Part shown: positions 26,100-37,916 of the stretch, piece after piece
Layout: each line of letters starts with the position of its first letter
Position numbering within the stretch: position 1 is the first letter of the stretch
Source of the DNA: Agapanthus africanus
Lineage: Eukaryota > Streptophyta > Magnoliopsida > Asparagales > Amaryllidaceae
DNA length: 64,000 bases
Assembly (NCBI GenBank): GCA_030015575.1
Contig: CM057342.1
Span: 259,432,867 to 259,496,866, forward strand
Direction of reading: 5' to 3'
Program-made: the position numbers and the translations under genes
Notes under the pieces: generated by a model
Seen by the model: only the letters and a program-made list of their open reading frames with translations
Databases searched by the model: none
Told to the model about the DNA's origin: nothing

Positions 26100-26600
26100 G
26101 AGTTGGTTTTGTGCGTATGCATGCACACGATTTCGTTCCTGCACTCGGTATAGTTTATATATGCTTGCAGTGCAGTGATACGCCTTTTGTGCACTTAGAT
26201 GCACTGGACTTCGATTTCGATTATGATACTCGATATTTGTTTTGTGCACCTTGTGCACCTGATTGATTTTGCGCACGTTCGGCGCTTGATATTGGATTTC
26301 ATGATTTCGTACACGATGGATGCACCTGATTTGGATTTTCGCGCATGTTGGGCGCATGTTTTGAAGGGTGATTTTGGTGCACACCAGAGGCACTAAATCG
26401 AGATTTTTCGTGCATGTCAGATGCACCTGATTTTGCTGTCAGGCACACATGTTGCCTATGACAGATGTTTCGTGCACACCCGATGCACTTAGATGTTGTT
26501 TCTGTGCGCATGTATGGCACATTCATGGATTTTGATTTCCGTGCGCACCAGACGCACGTAGTATTCATGTGCATATTTTGGGATTGATTTCTTATAGAGT
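26100..26600. repeat. Degenerate GTGCA-hairpin minisatellite in E
   Basis: About eleven units of 35-50 bp. Each contains a GTGCA or variant arm, 6-8 bases, and its complement, separated by GATTTTGATTTCG-like spacer. Clear units are GTGCA-CTTAGA-TGCAC (26189-26204) and GTGCG-CACCAGA-CGCAC (26541-26557). The reverse strand gives open but repetitive frames (26082-26574) that I do not take as protein. Confidence 0.75.
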
Positions 26601-27203
26601 AGTACGTTTTTATGATATTGCTATGTGTTTTCGTACTGAGCAGGACTAGTCAGAGGACAGTACCTGAATATATTTTGCATGCATTGATAGTTATTGAAGG
26701 GATTTCCAAAAAGCGAGCTATAGCCTCAGTATTTACCTACGTGTCTGATATGACACGAAATGTTTAAAACAAGGAGACCCTTCTAAATTGTTTCCAAAAC
26801 GGCGGAACGTACATTTCAAACAAAGGTATATATGTATATAGTTATTTTCTTATGATAGACGTCCGCCACTGTGCAGTGTTATACGCGTTGCACAGCGACT
26901 TAAAGAGATTTGGCATGCATTTCCTTCAGATACTTACAGATATAGATTCGATATTTACATGTATAGTTTCGAGTTATATCATATTGGTTTTGATTTGGAT
27001 TTGGCATTGATGTCTTCTCCATGACTCCGATGATTGCGGGATGCTTGACGGAGTTTTGATTTGAGTTATATACTCATTTTTCAAGCGCATGCGCTGCGCT
27101 ACGATTTGTCTTATGTATTTACAATTTCGGAGCCCCGACGACTTGATGGTTTTTCTTAAATGTTTTAGTATTTGGGGGAGTTTGAATTTAAATTCGGGGA
27201 CCG

Positions 27204-27225
27204 AATTTCTTTAAGGGGGGAAGAT
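27204..27225 (+). other. Polypurine tract of element E
   Basis: TTTCTTTAAGGGGGGAAGAT immediately before the 3' LTR, the usual form in plant chromovirus-type gypsy elements. Confidence 0.88.
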
Positions 27226-30200
27226 TGTAACGTTTTGAAAATCGTTTCGGTGAAATTTCGAAAAATCGGTAAAATAAGGGGGTTTTCTGTAAAAAGTCAA
27301 AATACAAATATCTTATTATAAAAATTAAATATACATATTCTAGCTATGTAATTGCTATTATTTGGTGTTTATTGAGCCGCTGGTGAAATTTCAAATTTTC
27401 TGAAAAAAATATTATTTTATTATTATTTTAAGCCGTCACTAATACATTTAATTAGGGAAAATTACAAATCGGAATGAGTTGAAACAAATTTTGTGCATCA
27501 TAAAACATTAAATAAAATTTTATCATGTGGTTTTTGGAACGAAATCATTTGCCAAAACGGTTTAGAAATTATTGAAGAAAAAAGGCTTTTTTTAGCGTAA
27601 ATGGATATTTGGGGTATTGTATTTATCATTTTTCATCACCTCACACCCGTACCCACACCCACACACCCCCACTTACTCCTCCCCATGGCTGAATTCAGCA
27701 CCCACCATAATTTTTCCCCACTTGATTTCAAAGGAAAAGAAATGAAAGAAAAGAAAAGAAAATGGGTGAATTAGGTGGACTTTTGACCTTACCTTGACCT
27801 TGACTTTCCTCCCTTGCATTTTCTCTACCTCCCTCTCTCTCCTCACTCCCATTTCTGGCCTCCCAACAGCAGCATCCCCCCCCTCAAATCCCACTCTTTC
27901 TTCATCAAAAAAATCCACAAATCACTTCAAAATCCATGCAAATTCAAATCTAAATCCAAATCCGACTCCTACCCATTTTAGCTTAGCCCGTATAGCATGT
28001 ATCCTTGTGAAAAGAGAGCATTTTGGAGGGCCATGGATGCTTGTGGATCTTCATGTGTTTTTGGGTATAATTCTAAACTTTTTGTTGCTCAATTTGTTAC
28101 TAATTTCTTAAGCTAATTTACTTAAGTGTTAATTTGGTTATGTGAGTTTAATTGCAAGTTTTGGAATTCAAGTTGTGAATTTGATTGCAAGTTAGGGTTT
28201 TATAAAATTGGTGTATGGTTGTGTGTTATATTTAGGCTTTGTTGTCATGATAATACAAGGTTAGTAGCTAGTGTGAATGGTTAGTTTTAAAATTTGTGTT
28301 AATTTGCTAAATTGCTTACTAGGTTTTTGAAATTTGTTAAATTCTTGGGATTAAAAATGTGTTTAGGGTTTTCATGACTTCATTAACTTTATTAAGTGTG
28401 GTTTAATGCTTTAGATCATGCAAATCTAAGCTAGATTGTAGTTTGTACAATTTTGCTTTGAAATTGTTAAAAAGGGTATTTTTGTAAACTAGAATATTAG
28501 GATTTTTGGAATTTAATGAGATTAAATTCCGGAAATTGTTTATACGACTTATTTAAGATATTTAATAAATATATTGGCCGCTATATTCATTTAAACATCG
28601 TGTTTTGTACAAAAACGGCGAATTGTGCTTGCTAGATTTTCGGAAAAATGACTTTTTAAGTGAAATTGGCGTTTTTGTGAGTTTTAACCTAGTTTATATT
28701 AAAATTAGTGTTCGTGAATGTGCAAATGAGTGTGATTGGATTTTTCTCGATGGTTTGACGTTTGTACATCGACATCGAGGGTTGGTTTGACTATTCTTGC
28801 ATGCGTAGGCGATAGGTTTGGACCTATGCGTGATACGCGTGCCGATTTGATTTTCGTATGCCGTTTCGATCTCGAATTTAGTTTTAATACGATATGGTGC
28901 GTTATGATATGTAGGTACCCCCATATGGACTTCGAGACGACAAGCAGGCGCATGGCGACGTCGGCACCGGCTAGCGAGGACCAGGTGAGTAGATTTATAT
29001 CTACGGGGAGAAGTCGGGTGGATGGCGTATAGCACCCCCGCAGTCCGTGGTGGTGTATACGGATGCGTATACACACCAACAATTATTATATGTTATTTGG
29101 GATTAATAACGATGCTTAGGATGGATATTGGTGTGTTGGATTATTTTTAGCGTTGCGAACCCTAGGGTAGTGTTGCACTACACATACACACACACATACA
29201 CACATACATACTTGCATACATTCCTATTGATATGTGCTCATGGGATTCTTTATAGTTATGTGTTCACATGGGTATGGGACTATGTGTTCACATACGGATT
29301 GAGGATGATACTTGGGATTGAGCTGAGTCGATGAGATTTGATTTGAGGCCGTGAGATCGGTGATATAGCAGGGTTCGTATTTGAGATACGACATGACGTT
29401 GTAGCGGGTCCTTGACGTAGTGTTTCACACACGTCCATGCATACGTAGGCGGTATCAATATGGTACTAGACGTAGATCAGTACCCCGATCTTGATATTTG
29501 ATAAAGAGGATACCAGGTGAATAGTATGATGAATGTGATATTGACCCGTACCCAGATTTGGGAGGCCGTACGACGGATTTACGTACGAGCTATATTGATG
29601 ATTGATCCGCACTCTTGACTTGGGATGCCTGATTATAGATATGGTATCAGCTATGATATTATTGAGGCGGGATCACCGACTATACATATACAGGTAGGTA
29701 TATGTATCGACTCAGATGTTAGGCGGTTTCCTTACCTGTAGTTCAGCTTGTTAGTTCAGCCGCATAGTTTAGTGTAGTTGTTAGATTAGATTAGACTTCT
29801 TACCTATTTCAAAAACTAACGAATCGTGGGTATTTTAAAAGACAGCCCAAGGGATCCTACGGATATTTCAAAAGACGTATCTTTTCATAAAAACACCGTA
29901 GCCCCTATTTTCAAAAACCCCATGATTCGTGTTATTTCAAAAGGCACCATTTGTAGGACTTATATTAGTTTAATACTGATTAGTTATCGTTGTGTCTAGT
30001 ATTCTGCTCCCGCACATTATTGCTGTTCGCTCTGCCCCGCATACTTATTTTGCTGCATACTCCATTATTGATATCATGCTGTTAGGACACCAGCACCATT
30101 ACCGATGATGCGTATGTACCACATACACTTACTTGCCGGCTCACACACATTTTCATCGGTAATTGCCATGTCACGTACACTTAGAAAATACTATTGCTTG

Positions 30201-31752
30201 ACTTAGGTTGTTAGTTAGTAGTTGATACGATATTAGTGTACCTGCTTTATATGCCAGTTTAGACATTGTAGTTATTACTTGTCACTTCATGCATACTGTT
30301 ATTCCATTGTTCATGCCTAGTTATTAATCACACATTGCAACTTGGTTATTGATACCATATACGTTCATTATCATTGACATATGCACTTGTGATGATTTCT
30401 TGAGATTTATGATATTTCTGGATTTCGGGGGAAAGCCGCAAAATTTCTAAACTTATTATATTTTTAAAATATGTAAATTGCGGTTTTCTAGTGATGTAAG
30501 TGTCGTCCACCATGAGTTTGTTGTGGTTTTCGAGATCCGTGTCGAGGAGTGGAGGAACCGTCACGGGTACATGGTGGGCCCGGTATGGTACCCCGGGGCA
30601 AGAGGAATGTGGTGTTGACGTTGAGCCTGGCTGGGGAGCACTACCTACCGGTGATATTACCCGACGCGTCGGATATCCGGAGGATACCGTCGTGGTCTTG
30701 AGATGGATGGTAGGGGCCGGTCTGGACTGACGGCGCCCTAGATATTGAGATTGAGACATTGATATTTCGAGACAGTGAGATTTATGTTTTGTGTCGATGC
30801 TAGACACTGTTGATACTGATTTCATTATGATACCTCAGTTTAAAAAACCAGAAGGAAATCTCACTAATTTATGAAAACAGTTTCTTCATTTACATGTATT
30901 CTGTTTTCATGCATTCATACCTCATTCATATGATATATTGCTACCTGAGGCACTGACATGGGCACATGAGATTACACTCGGTTAGATATTACCCTAGCCA
31001 TTGTTATAGGCTGCATGTTATACATATTTTTGAGGATATATTATGATCATTGACCTAGGATTGCGTTATTTATGCGATTTCTGTGCGTAGATGTTTTTCT
31101 ATTCACGAGTTGGCAACTCACCCCCGTTGTGCCCCAGTTTCTTGCAGGTTTGCCGTACAAGTTTCATTACGGCTTTGCGGGCATAGTTTCATTCGGGTGA
31201 TTTGCTAGTAGGTGGGTTTACTTGTATCATACCCCCATTATATATCTTGTATATCATTATTCTGTTGTATCTAGAATCTCCATCAACCAAACATGTATTT
31301 TTGAGATAGAGACCAGTGTTGTTTATTCTTTCGACCTTAGAGTCGCTCGTTATATTTCTGGTGGTTTTGAGTTTCCTTTTGAGTTTTGATCCTCGCCGTT
31401 GGCGTTGTATATTATATTGCTTGTGTGGTTGTGACCGTCGATTGACGAAGAGCTAGCTCCCGCTTGGGGATGCCTTTTTCTTAATTTCGTATACTATTCA
31501 TGTTGTATCCCGTTTTGGGGCCAGTATTTACAAAGGAGACTCTGCCGAAATTTTCAGTAAATTTTTGATGTTTTTAAAAACCGCATAATTCGGCTTATGC
31601 TATTGAAACTACTTGCTTTAATTTGGTTTTTCCTGCACTCTACTTCTTTTCTTGGTTTGGATTTCTGGGTTTTCGGTTTACTTAGATTACGTACGCCTCG
31701 AGACGTTCGTAGTTTAAGTGCCGGTCATGTTCCGTACTTTCGGGTCGTGACA
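27226..31752 (+). repeat. 3' LTR of element E
   Basis: 4,527 bp, one base shorter than the 5' copy (poly-A run near 27580). Other differences are scattered single substitutions. Confidence 0.95.
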
Positions 31753-32112
31753 TAAACTATATCACTAGACACTCTAGATCAACAACCTAGAGCCTTTAGT
31801 TGCTCAATTAGGTTTTTTGTGTGGAGCTAGAGCCATGAACTACATCCCTCATGTGGATCATCTTCGATGGAGCAGGACCCGCGGTCAAGCTCGATCATGG
31901 AGACCCCATGGAGCTAAAGAAGAGGGTAGAAGACCGTAGGACACGGATCATTCGGTATAACCCTCTTATCACAATAGCTAAACTCCTCATGTTTACTAGT
32001 TTAATGTTTGGTTAGATTCTAGGTAGTCGTTTCTACCGCCAAGTTTTTAAAAGTTAAATTTTTTCGTTCCGCAACGGCCGCGGTTGGCGGCCAGGGTGCT
32101 AGGAACGCCAAC
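31753..32112 (+). repeat. 5' LTR of element C, second part
   Basis: Continues C's LTR after E. It begins with the second TAAAC copy, matches 39699-40058, and ends GCTAGGAACGCCAACA. The two parts plus one duplication give an LTR of about 2.2 kb. Confidence 0.9.
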
Positions 32113-32125
32113 ATAGTATTAGAAC
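32113..32125 (+). other. Decayed primer binding site of element C
   Basis: TAGTATTAGAACC, which is the initiator-Met site TGGTATCAGAGCC with three changes, all G to A or C to T. Confidence 0.75.
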
Positions 32126-34499
32126 CATCTAAATATTATAAACTAGTAGCAGATGATTCTTTAGTTTCAAAACTGAAAAATTTCCGATTTTCAAAAACCC
32201 ACTTTCTGTTCGAAATTTTTTGGTCTCTGAAATTTTTTTAAACAAGTGCAGAGACCTACTCTTGATATGATGGTGACACACAATGAAAATGAGGAAAATT
32301 GGCCAAAACAAAACCGCCTAAATCCCTTAAAACCCCACTACCGGCGGTTTTTTGGTCTCCTCTGGTCCTCATTTTCATTTAGTGTCTTGGGTTTTGAGAA
32401 TTGGGATTTTTGATCTTGTTTGATTTGCCCCAGATTTCACTTAGTGCTATCTTTGCATTGGGGCAACTTGGAAAGTTTTAGAACTTGAAACTTATGCATC
32501 ATTGATCTCTGTGATGCTGTGTATGTGTTTTCAAACATCGTCTAATTGCTATATGTCATTTAGACGGGGTTGTACATACTTGTTTCCGTTGTTGTGATGT
32601 TTATATCTGTGATGGTTTATTCGGATTTTCGTGTTGGATAGCCCATAGTGCAATGGTAGTTGTACAGTTTTGATTCATTTGTATAGTCATTATTGTGGGG
32701 CGAGCGTCCGACATGGATTGCTGTTTCCGCCAGTTCGTATATTCTTTTATTGGGGCACAGCCGGGTTGAGGTTGATGTCACCTTTGTATATATTATTTCT
32801 TTTATGTACTAGGATTGCCCCGTAGAGGAGTGGTCGAGTAGTCGGGTTCTAGAGGGCAACAGGGCCCCATCTCATGGTGTTGAGACCGGGGTGACTCAAG
32901 AATTGGTGGGCTACTCACCGCATTCATAGGGGGTATATGATGACTCACGGAGGGGTGCTTAAGTTACCGGATTCCGTGAAGTGCTGGGTGGCCCATTCAC
33001 TTTGTTGATTGGGGTTGCCTCATTTTCGGGATTGGCGGGTAACTTGCCGCACTCGTAGGGGTCTTGGTTCTACACTGCACAGGCTATCCACACGACCGGG
33101 AAACGCTGAGTTTCATTTGCGGCTCAAATGAAATCCGGGGCTCCTAGATTATCCGCTATTGCATTTTGCTTATTGCCGTTCTGTGATGTTACCTATATCA
33201 TGCCTGGAACGAATGGTTATATATATATATATATTTATATATACTTATAGATGTTGTATATATTTTGCATCCGCGCTAGTCCAGCCCCCGCTCTGCCATC
33301 AGTTAAGTAACCCAACGGTGCATAACGGGGCCCGTGAAGAATGTGGATGGCATATACGTACATTTTATTTTTGTTCTTTTCTGGTGTGATTGGATTTATT
33401 TGATGGGACCGCATTAATTCTGATTAATGCAAGGAAAAATAAATTTAAAAGATGTTGTTGGAACAAATTTTCAAAAAAATATAGTCGTATTCTTTCGCTT
33501 TGCATAGTGGTATTCGGTTAGGAATATCCCACAAATTCGAGGAGGCAAGATCCTATATCCTTTCACAGGGAGTGACCTCTTGAGTAAAAGTTTATGTTAC
33601 TATAGATTACTCGGTTTTCTTCAAAACCACTAATTTTCAAAAGCGGAGCCTAAACCACTCTTTTTCAAAACTATTCGGTTCCTTCAACGATATCAAGTTC
33701 ATTACGTTAAAGGATTTTTCGCCAAAAACCTAGCCGTAGCCCTCCGCCGTTTCAGATAATTAGTACTTAGTATTCGTGCTGCGTTTGTTGATTATCCGTC
33801 AAGGCGTAGTGTACGGTAGCTAAGTAATGATTGTCTGTAGCATAGATAATGCGATTGGTTAGGACAGTCGTGTGACTTTGTTGATTATTCATCAAGGGTC
33901 ATGCGGGTGGGCCTAATGCATTCTTGGATAATGACAGGTTGAACTTGACATGACCTTTTGATTTGTTGATTATTCGTCAAGGTCACTTGGGTCTTAGGGG
34001 CAAAAACCATATCGGGAGTTTCAAATATACAGGAAACTTGCTAGTGTTGTATACCTACTGGAGTGTGGTGACTAGAGTGGCTTCCATCTAGGATATCACG
34101 CGATGATAGTTGGATCCCGATCCCACCGATGAGTAGGATTACTCTTGGGAGATATTTTTCACTTCACAACTAGCTAACCTATTAGGTGTCTAGAAAAGTG
34201 TTAACGTGGCTACGTCTCTACGGAAACGAGGTTTATTTTAATTAGGTCTGTGCGAGAGCACGAGGAACCTCTCTCGAAGTACCAACACCCACCTGGTTGA
34301 ACGGTTAGCGAACTTGTAAGGTGCGAATGATCCCGACTAGTTTTCCTTTTATGGTTTGAAAGAAAATTCGAGGAAACAGTTGGAGCCATCATGATTAGAT
34401 AAATTAATAACCAATCCAATCTTGTAAGAGCACACGCTGAGTGTTTCTTTTCTCTCTTTCCAGGTAGCAACCGATTCACGCCCTAATCAAGATAATAAT
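32126..34499 (+). other. Non-coding leader of element C
   Basis: 2.4 kb with the conserved Angela leader blocks: GGCGGGTAACTTGCCGC at 33031-33067, CCGCGCTAGTCC...GTTAAGTAACC at 33262-33320, and three TTGATTAT..GTCAAGG-type hairpins at 33783, 33878 and 33962. The ATG that opens gag in A (4453) has been lost here (ATTCACGCC). No real ORF. Confidence 0.75.
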
Positions 34500-34751
34500 A
34501 TGTATGACTTGACCGAACCAGCTTATTACACTAGGCTGAGGAACGTCGGTTCGTCTCTAACTTGTGACAACTGTCACTAGTATGGGATAGGGAAAGAGGA
34601 CTGTAAGGAATTCCAGATGACCCTATTGAAGGAGAAGCATTCTCATGCATCTTCTTCGGGTGTATTTGTTATTGAAAACTGTTTTTCGGTCAACCCTACC
34701 TCCTGGGTACTAGATACCGGATCAGGATCTCATATCTGTAATTTATTATAA
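34500..34751 (+). pseudogene. Reduced gag with zinc knuckle and protease start (element C)
   Basis: Homologous to A's 4453-4731, with the same missing capsid region. From ATG 34500 it reads MYDLTEPAYYT, has a TAG at 34578 inside the knuckle (CDNCH, then GKEDC), and then an intact protease motif SWVLDTGSGSHIC. It ends at TAA 34749-34751, the same position as in A. Confidence 0.8.
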
Positions 34752-37747
34752 GGACTGAGAAAAAGTAGAATGGTTGGATCGGGTAATATGTCCCTTAGAG
34801 TAGAGAACGGAGTACAAGTTGATACTGCTGCCGTCGGTGAATATCACCTAGTATTGCTAAGATGCAACACTATGATTTTGAACAACTGCTACTATGTACC
34901 TTCCATGCTCTGCAACATCATATCGGTTTCTTTATTTGATAAAGATGGATATAACTTTGTTCTAAATAGAAATATTATGAACATTTACCTTAATCAGGTA
35001 TTCGTTGCAGAAGATATATTGTGTAATGGTATCTATGTTCTTAATCAAATACAGTCTTCAATATACAAAACACATGCAAGAGGAAGAGTTCAGAAACGAA
35101 TGAAACCTACTTGTGGTATTGTAGACTTGGTCATATCGGTGAGAAAATACTAAGCAAGTTGCATAAGGATGGATATCTGAATCCGTTCGAATTTTCATCC
35201 TATGAAACTTGTCAGTCTTGTCTCAAAGGAAAGATGAACAAATCTCCGTTCACCAGACATGGAGAAAGAGCTATAGAGCTCTTGGAACTCATACAGAGTG
35301 ATGTATGTGGTCCGATGTCTATACATGCGAGGGGTAGGTTCTCGTACTTCATTACATTCACTGACGATCTCTCTAGGTTCGGATATGTATATCTTTTGAA
35401 ACACAAATCTGAAACTTTTAAGAAATTCAAAGAATTCAGAAACGAAGTAGAGAACCAGACTAGCAAAAGTATCAAGATTCTCCGATCTGATAGAGGAAGG
35501 GAGTACTTAAGCACGAAATTCCTAGAATACCTGAAAGAGAATGGTATTCTCTCCCAGCTTACTCCTCCGTACACACCACAACACAACGGTGTATCGGAAT
35601 GGAGGAACCGTACCCTATTAGACATGGTTCTCTCCATGATGAGTAGTGCTGATCTGTCTCTTTCATTTTGGAGACATGCGCTTTAGACAACAGCATATCT
35701 TTTGAACTAAGTTCCGACCAAATTCGTGCCTACCACTCCATATGAAATATGGAGTGGTAAGAAACCATGTCTTAAATTCATTAAGATATGGGGTTGTTCG
35801 GCTTATATTAAAAAGCAAAATCCGAGCAAATTGGAGGCACGATCAGTTTTTTGTAAGTTTATGGGATATCCTAAGAATTCATTAGGATATCTGTTCTACC
35901 ACACTGAGGAACAGAAAGTGTTTGTGTCTCGCCATGCCACCTTTTTGGAAAGGGAATTTCTTGCAAAATAAATTAGTGGGAGCATGGTAGAACTAGGAGA
36001 AATTCTAGAAATACAAACTGAAACTGAAGATTTGGTGGAACCTCAGCATTCAATAATCCCGGACGAATCTCAGCCACTTCGTAAATCTAGTGGGATTTCT
36101 CATCCTCCCGAGAGATACTACGGTTTTCTCATAGATGGGGATTGAGAGGATTGCATCTTGGATGAAGATGATCCTACTAGTTTTAAGCAGGCCATTGCCA
36201 GTAGAGACTCTGATAAATGGCTGGATTCTATGCGATCCGAAATAGAATCCATGTACACCAACAAAGTTTGGACTTTGGACATTGCTTCTCCTAAGGTAAA
36301 ACCCGTTGGATGCAAGTGGATCTTCAAAAAGAAAATTGGTGTAGATGGACAGCTAGAAACCTATAAGGCTAGAGTTGTTGTAAAAGGTTTTCGTCAAAGA
36401 CCAGGAGTGGACTATGACGAAACCTTTTCTCCAGCAGCTATGCTGAAATCTATTCGGATCCTACTTGCCATTGTTGCCTATCATGACTATGATTTCTGGC
36501 AGATGGACGTTAAAACGGCTTTTCTAAATGGAAGTTTAGAAGAGTGCGTTTATATGGTTCTGCCGGAGGGATTCATAGACAGTGGGAGCAGCGGGAAGGT
36601 GTGCAAGTTGCTTAAATCTATTTATAGATTAAAGCAGGTATTGTGGAGCTGGAACATCTGTTTTGATGAGACACCCAAGGGATTTGACTTCATAAAAAAT
36701 GAGGATGAACCAAGTATCTATAAGAAAATTGTAGGGAGAACTGTTGTATTTCTCGTCTTGTACGTGGATGACATTCTCTTGATAGGAAATGGCATTCCTA
36801 TGTTGCAATCGATCAAGTTGTTCTTATCACAAAGGTTCTCCATGAAAGACCTTGGTGATGCCTCGTACATTCTGGGGATTAAAATCTACAGAGATAGATC
36901 CAAAAGATTGTTGGGACTTTCACAGTCTAGGTACATAGAGACCATACTAAAGAGATTTAGTATGGAAAATTTCAAACGCGGTAATATACCCGTTTTGCAT
37001 GGAATCACCCTCATCAAAGTGATGTCTCCCAAGACCGATGAGGAGAGGGTTCGCATGAGCATTATACCCTATACTTCGGCGGTAGGATCTATAATGTATG
37101 CGATGCTGTGTACCAGACCAGATGTAGCTTACGCGCTTAGCGTGATGAGCCGGTATCGGTAGAACCCAGGTGAGAATTATTGGACAACTGTGAAGAACAT
37201 TCTCAAGTACCTGAGAAGGACTAAGGAGATGTTCTTGGTTTACGGTAATGAGGACCTCCAGATGGAGTCTTTTACCGACTCAAGCTTCCAAAATGACAAG
37301 GATGACAGCATGTCTGTCTCGAGTTTTGTGTTTACCCTCAACGGAGGGACGGTCTATTGGAAGAGCTCCAAACATGACACCGTCGCAGACTCGACGATGG
37401 AGGCTGAATACATTGCTGCAAACGATACCGCAAAAGAAGCGGTCTGGATGAAGAAGTTCATTACTGAACTTGAGGTGGTTCCGTCCATTGTTGATCCACT
37501 ATCTTTGTATTGTGATAACAATGGAGCTATGGCTTTAGCAAAGAAACCACGGTTCCATCAGAAATCTAGACACATCTTGAGGCGATATCACTTAATCAGG
37601 GAGATCGTAGATCATAGGGAGATCGAGGTCCGGAGAGTAGATACGAAAGACAGCATGGCAGATCCATTTACCAAGGCCCTCCCTCAAGCTCAGTTCGAAC
37701 GACTTTTTAAGATGTTGGGTATGCGATACGCTAACAACTGGCCCTAG
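34752..37747 (+). pseudogene. Copia pol: protease end to RNase H (element C)
   Basis: Protease C-terminus runs to about 35050 and is followed by a frameshift near 35070-35100. GAG-pre-integrase is WYCRLGHI...CQSCLKGKM; integrase core has SDRGREY (family SDRGGEY), FTDDLSRFGYV and PQHNGVSEWRN. Stops are at about 35684, 35707, 35969 and 36144. A long open RT frame then runs 36158-37162, with NKVWTLDI, QMDVKTAFLNG, intact YVDDILLIG and DLGDASYILGIKIYRDRSK. A TAG at about 37160 precedes an open RNase H frame (37190-37747: LKYLRRTKEMFLVYG, ADSTMEAEYIAA, LYCDNNGA, ADPFTKALP, NNWP). The RT and RNase H are the best preserved pol part among A, B and C, but integrase is dead. Confidence 0.92.
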
Positions 37748-37780
37748 AGCAGATGTTGGGTATTCTGTATGCCAATTACA

Positions 37781-37802
37781 GGCCTTAGTGCAAGTGGGAG
37801 AT
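37781..37802 (+). other. Polypurine tract of element C
   Basis: GGCCTTAGTGCAAGTGGGAGAT directly before the LTR, the same as in B on the other strand. Confidence 0.88.
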
Positions 37803-37916
37803 TGTTGGATATGTATGCCCTAGAGGTCTGTATTGTATAGGATGCTAGGGACATGTATATGTTAGATATGTATGACCTAGAGGCCTATATCGTATAGGAT
37901 GCTGGGAATATGTATG
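37803..37916 (+). repeat. Tandem duplication of the LTR 5' end
   Basis: Two 57-bp copies, 37803-37859 and 37860-37916, each starting TGTTRGATATGTATG and differing at a handful of positions. The 5' LTR has one copy. Confidence 0.85.

Larger units (their letters stand above)
24246..27225 (+). other. Non-coding interior of element E
   Basis: The primer site TGGTATCAGAGC is at 24250-24261 and the polypurine tract AAGGGGGGAAGAT ends at 27225. I see no gag, protease, integrase or RT motif in any frame. The longest open frames are about 110 codons and are disordered. From about 26100 to 26600 there is a degenerate 40-bp repeat built on GTGCA...TGCAC. The stretch 24300-26050 may be a scrambled gag relic, but no motif supports this. 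Confidence 0.8.
19718..31752 (+). mobile_element. LARD-like non-autonomous Ty3/gypsy element E
   Basis: 12,035 bp with TGTAACG...CGTGACA ends, LTRs of 4,528 and 4,527 bp, TAAAC duplications, an initiator-Met primer site and a classic gypsy polypurine tract. The 2,980-bp interior has no recognisable gag or pol. Very long LTRs around a non-coding core are the definition of LARD elements, and the termini resemble Tekay/Del chromoviruses. I count about 28 differences between the LTRs (about 99.4% identity), making it the youngest dated insertion here, roughly a quarter of a million years at 1.3e-8. It depends on proteins from another element. Confidence 0.92.

Noticed and set aside
26082..26574. 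Cys-rich minus-strand frames (114 and 91 codons)
   Set aside because: Products of the GTGCAC minisatellite in element E, not conserved as protein and overlapping in different frames.
17869..32112. Reading this LTR as the 3' LTR of element A
   Set aside because: Its sequence matches C's 3' LTR, it is followed by a primer site, and A's own LTR type occurs at 40064.
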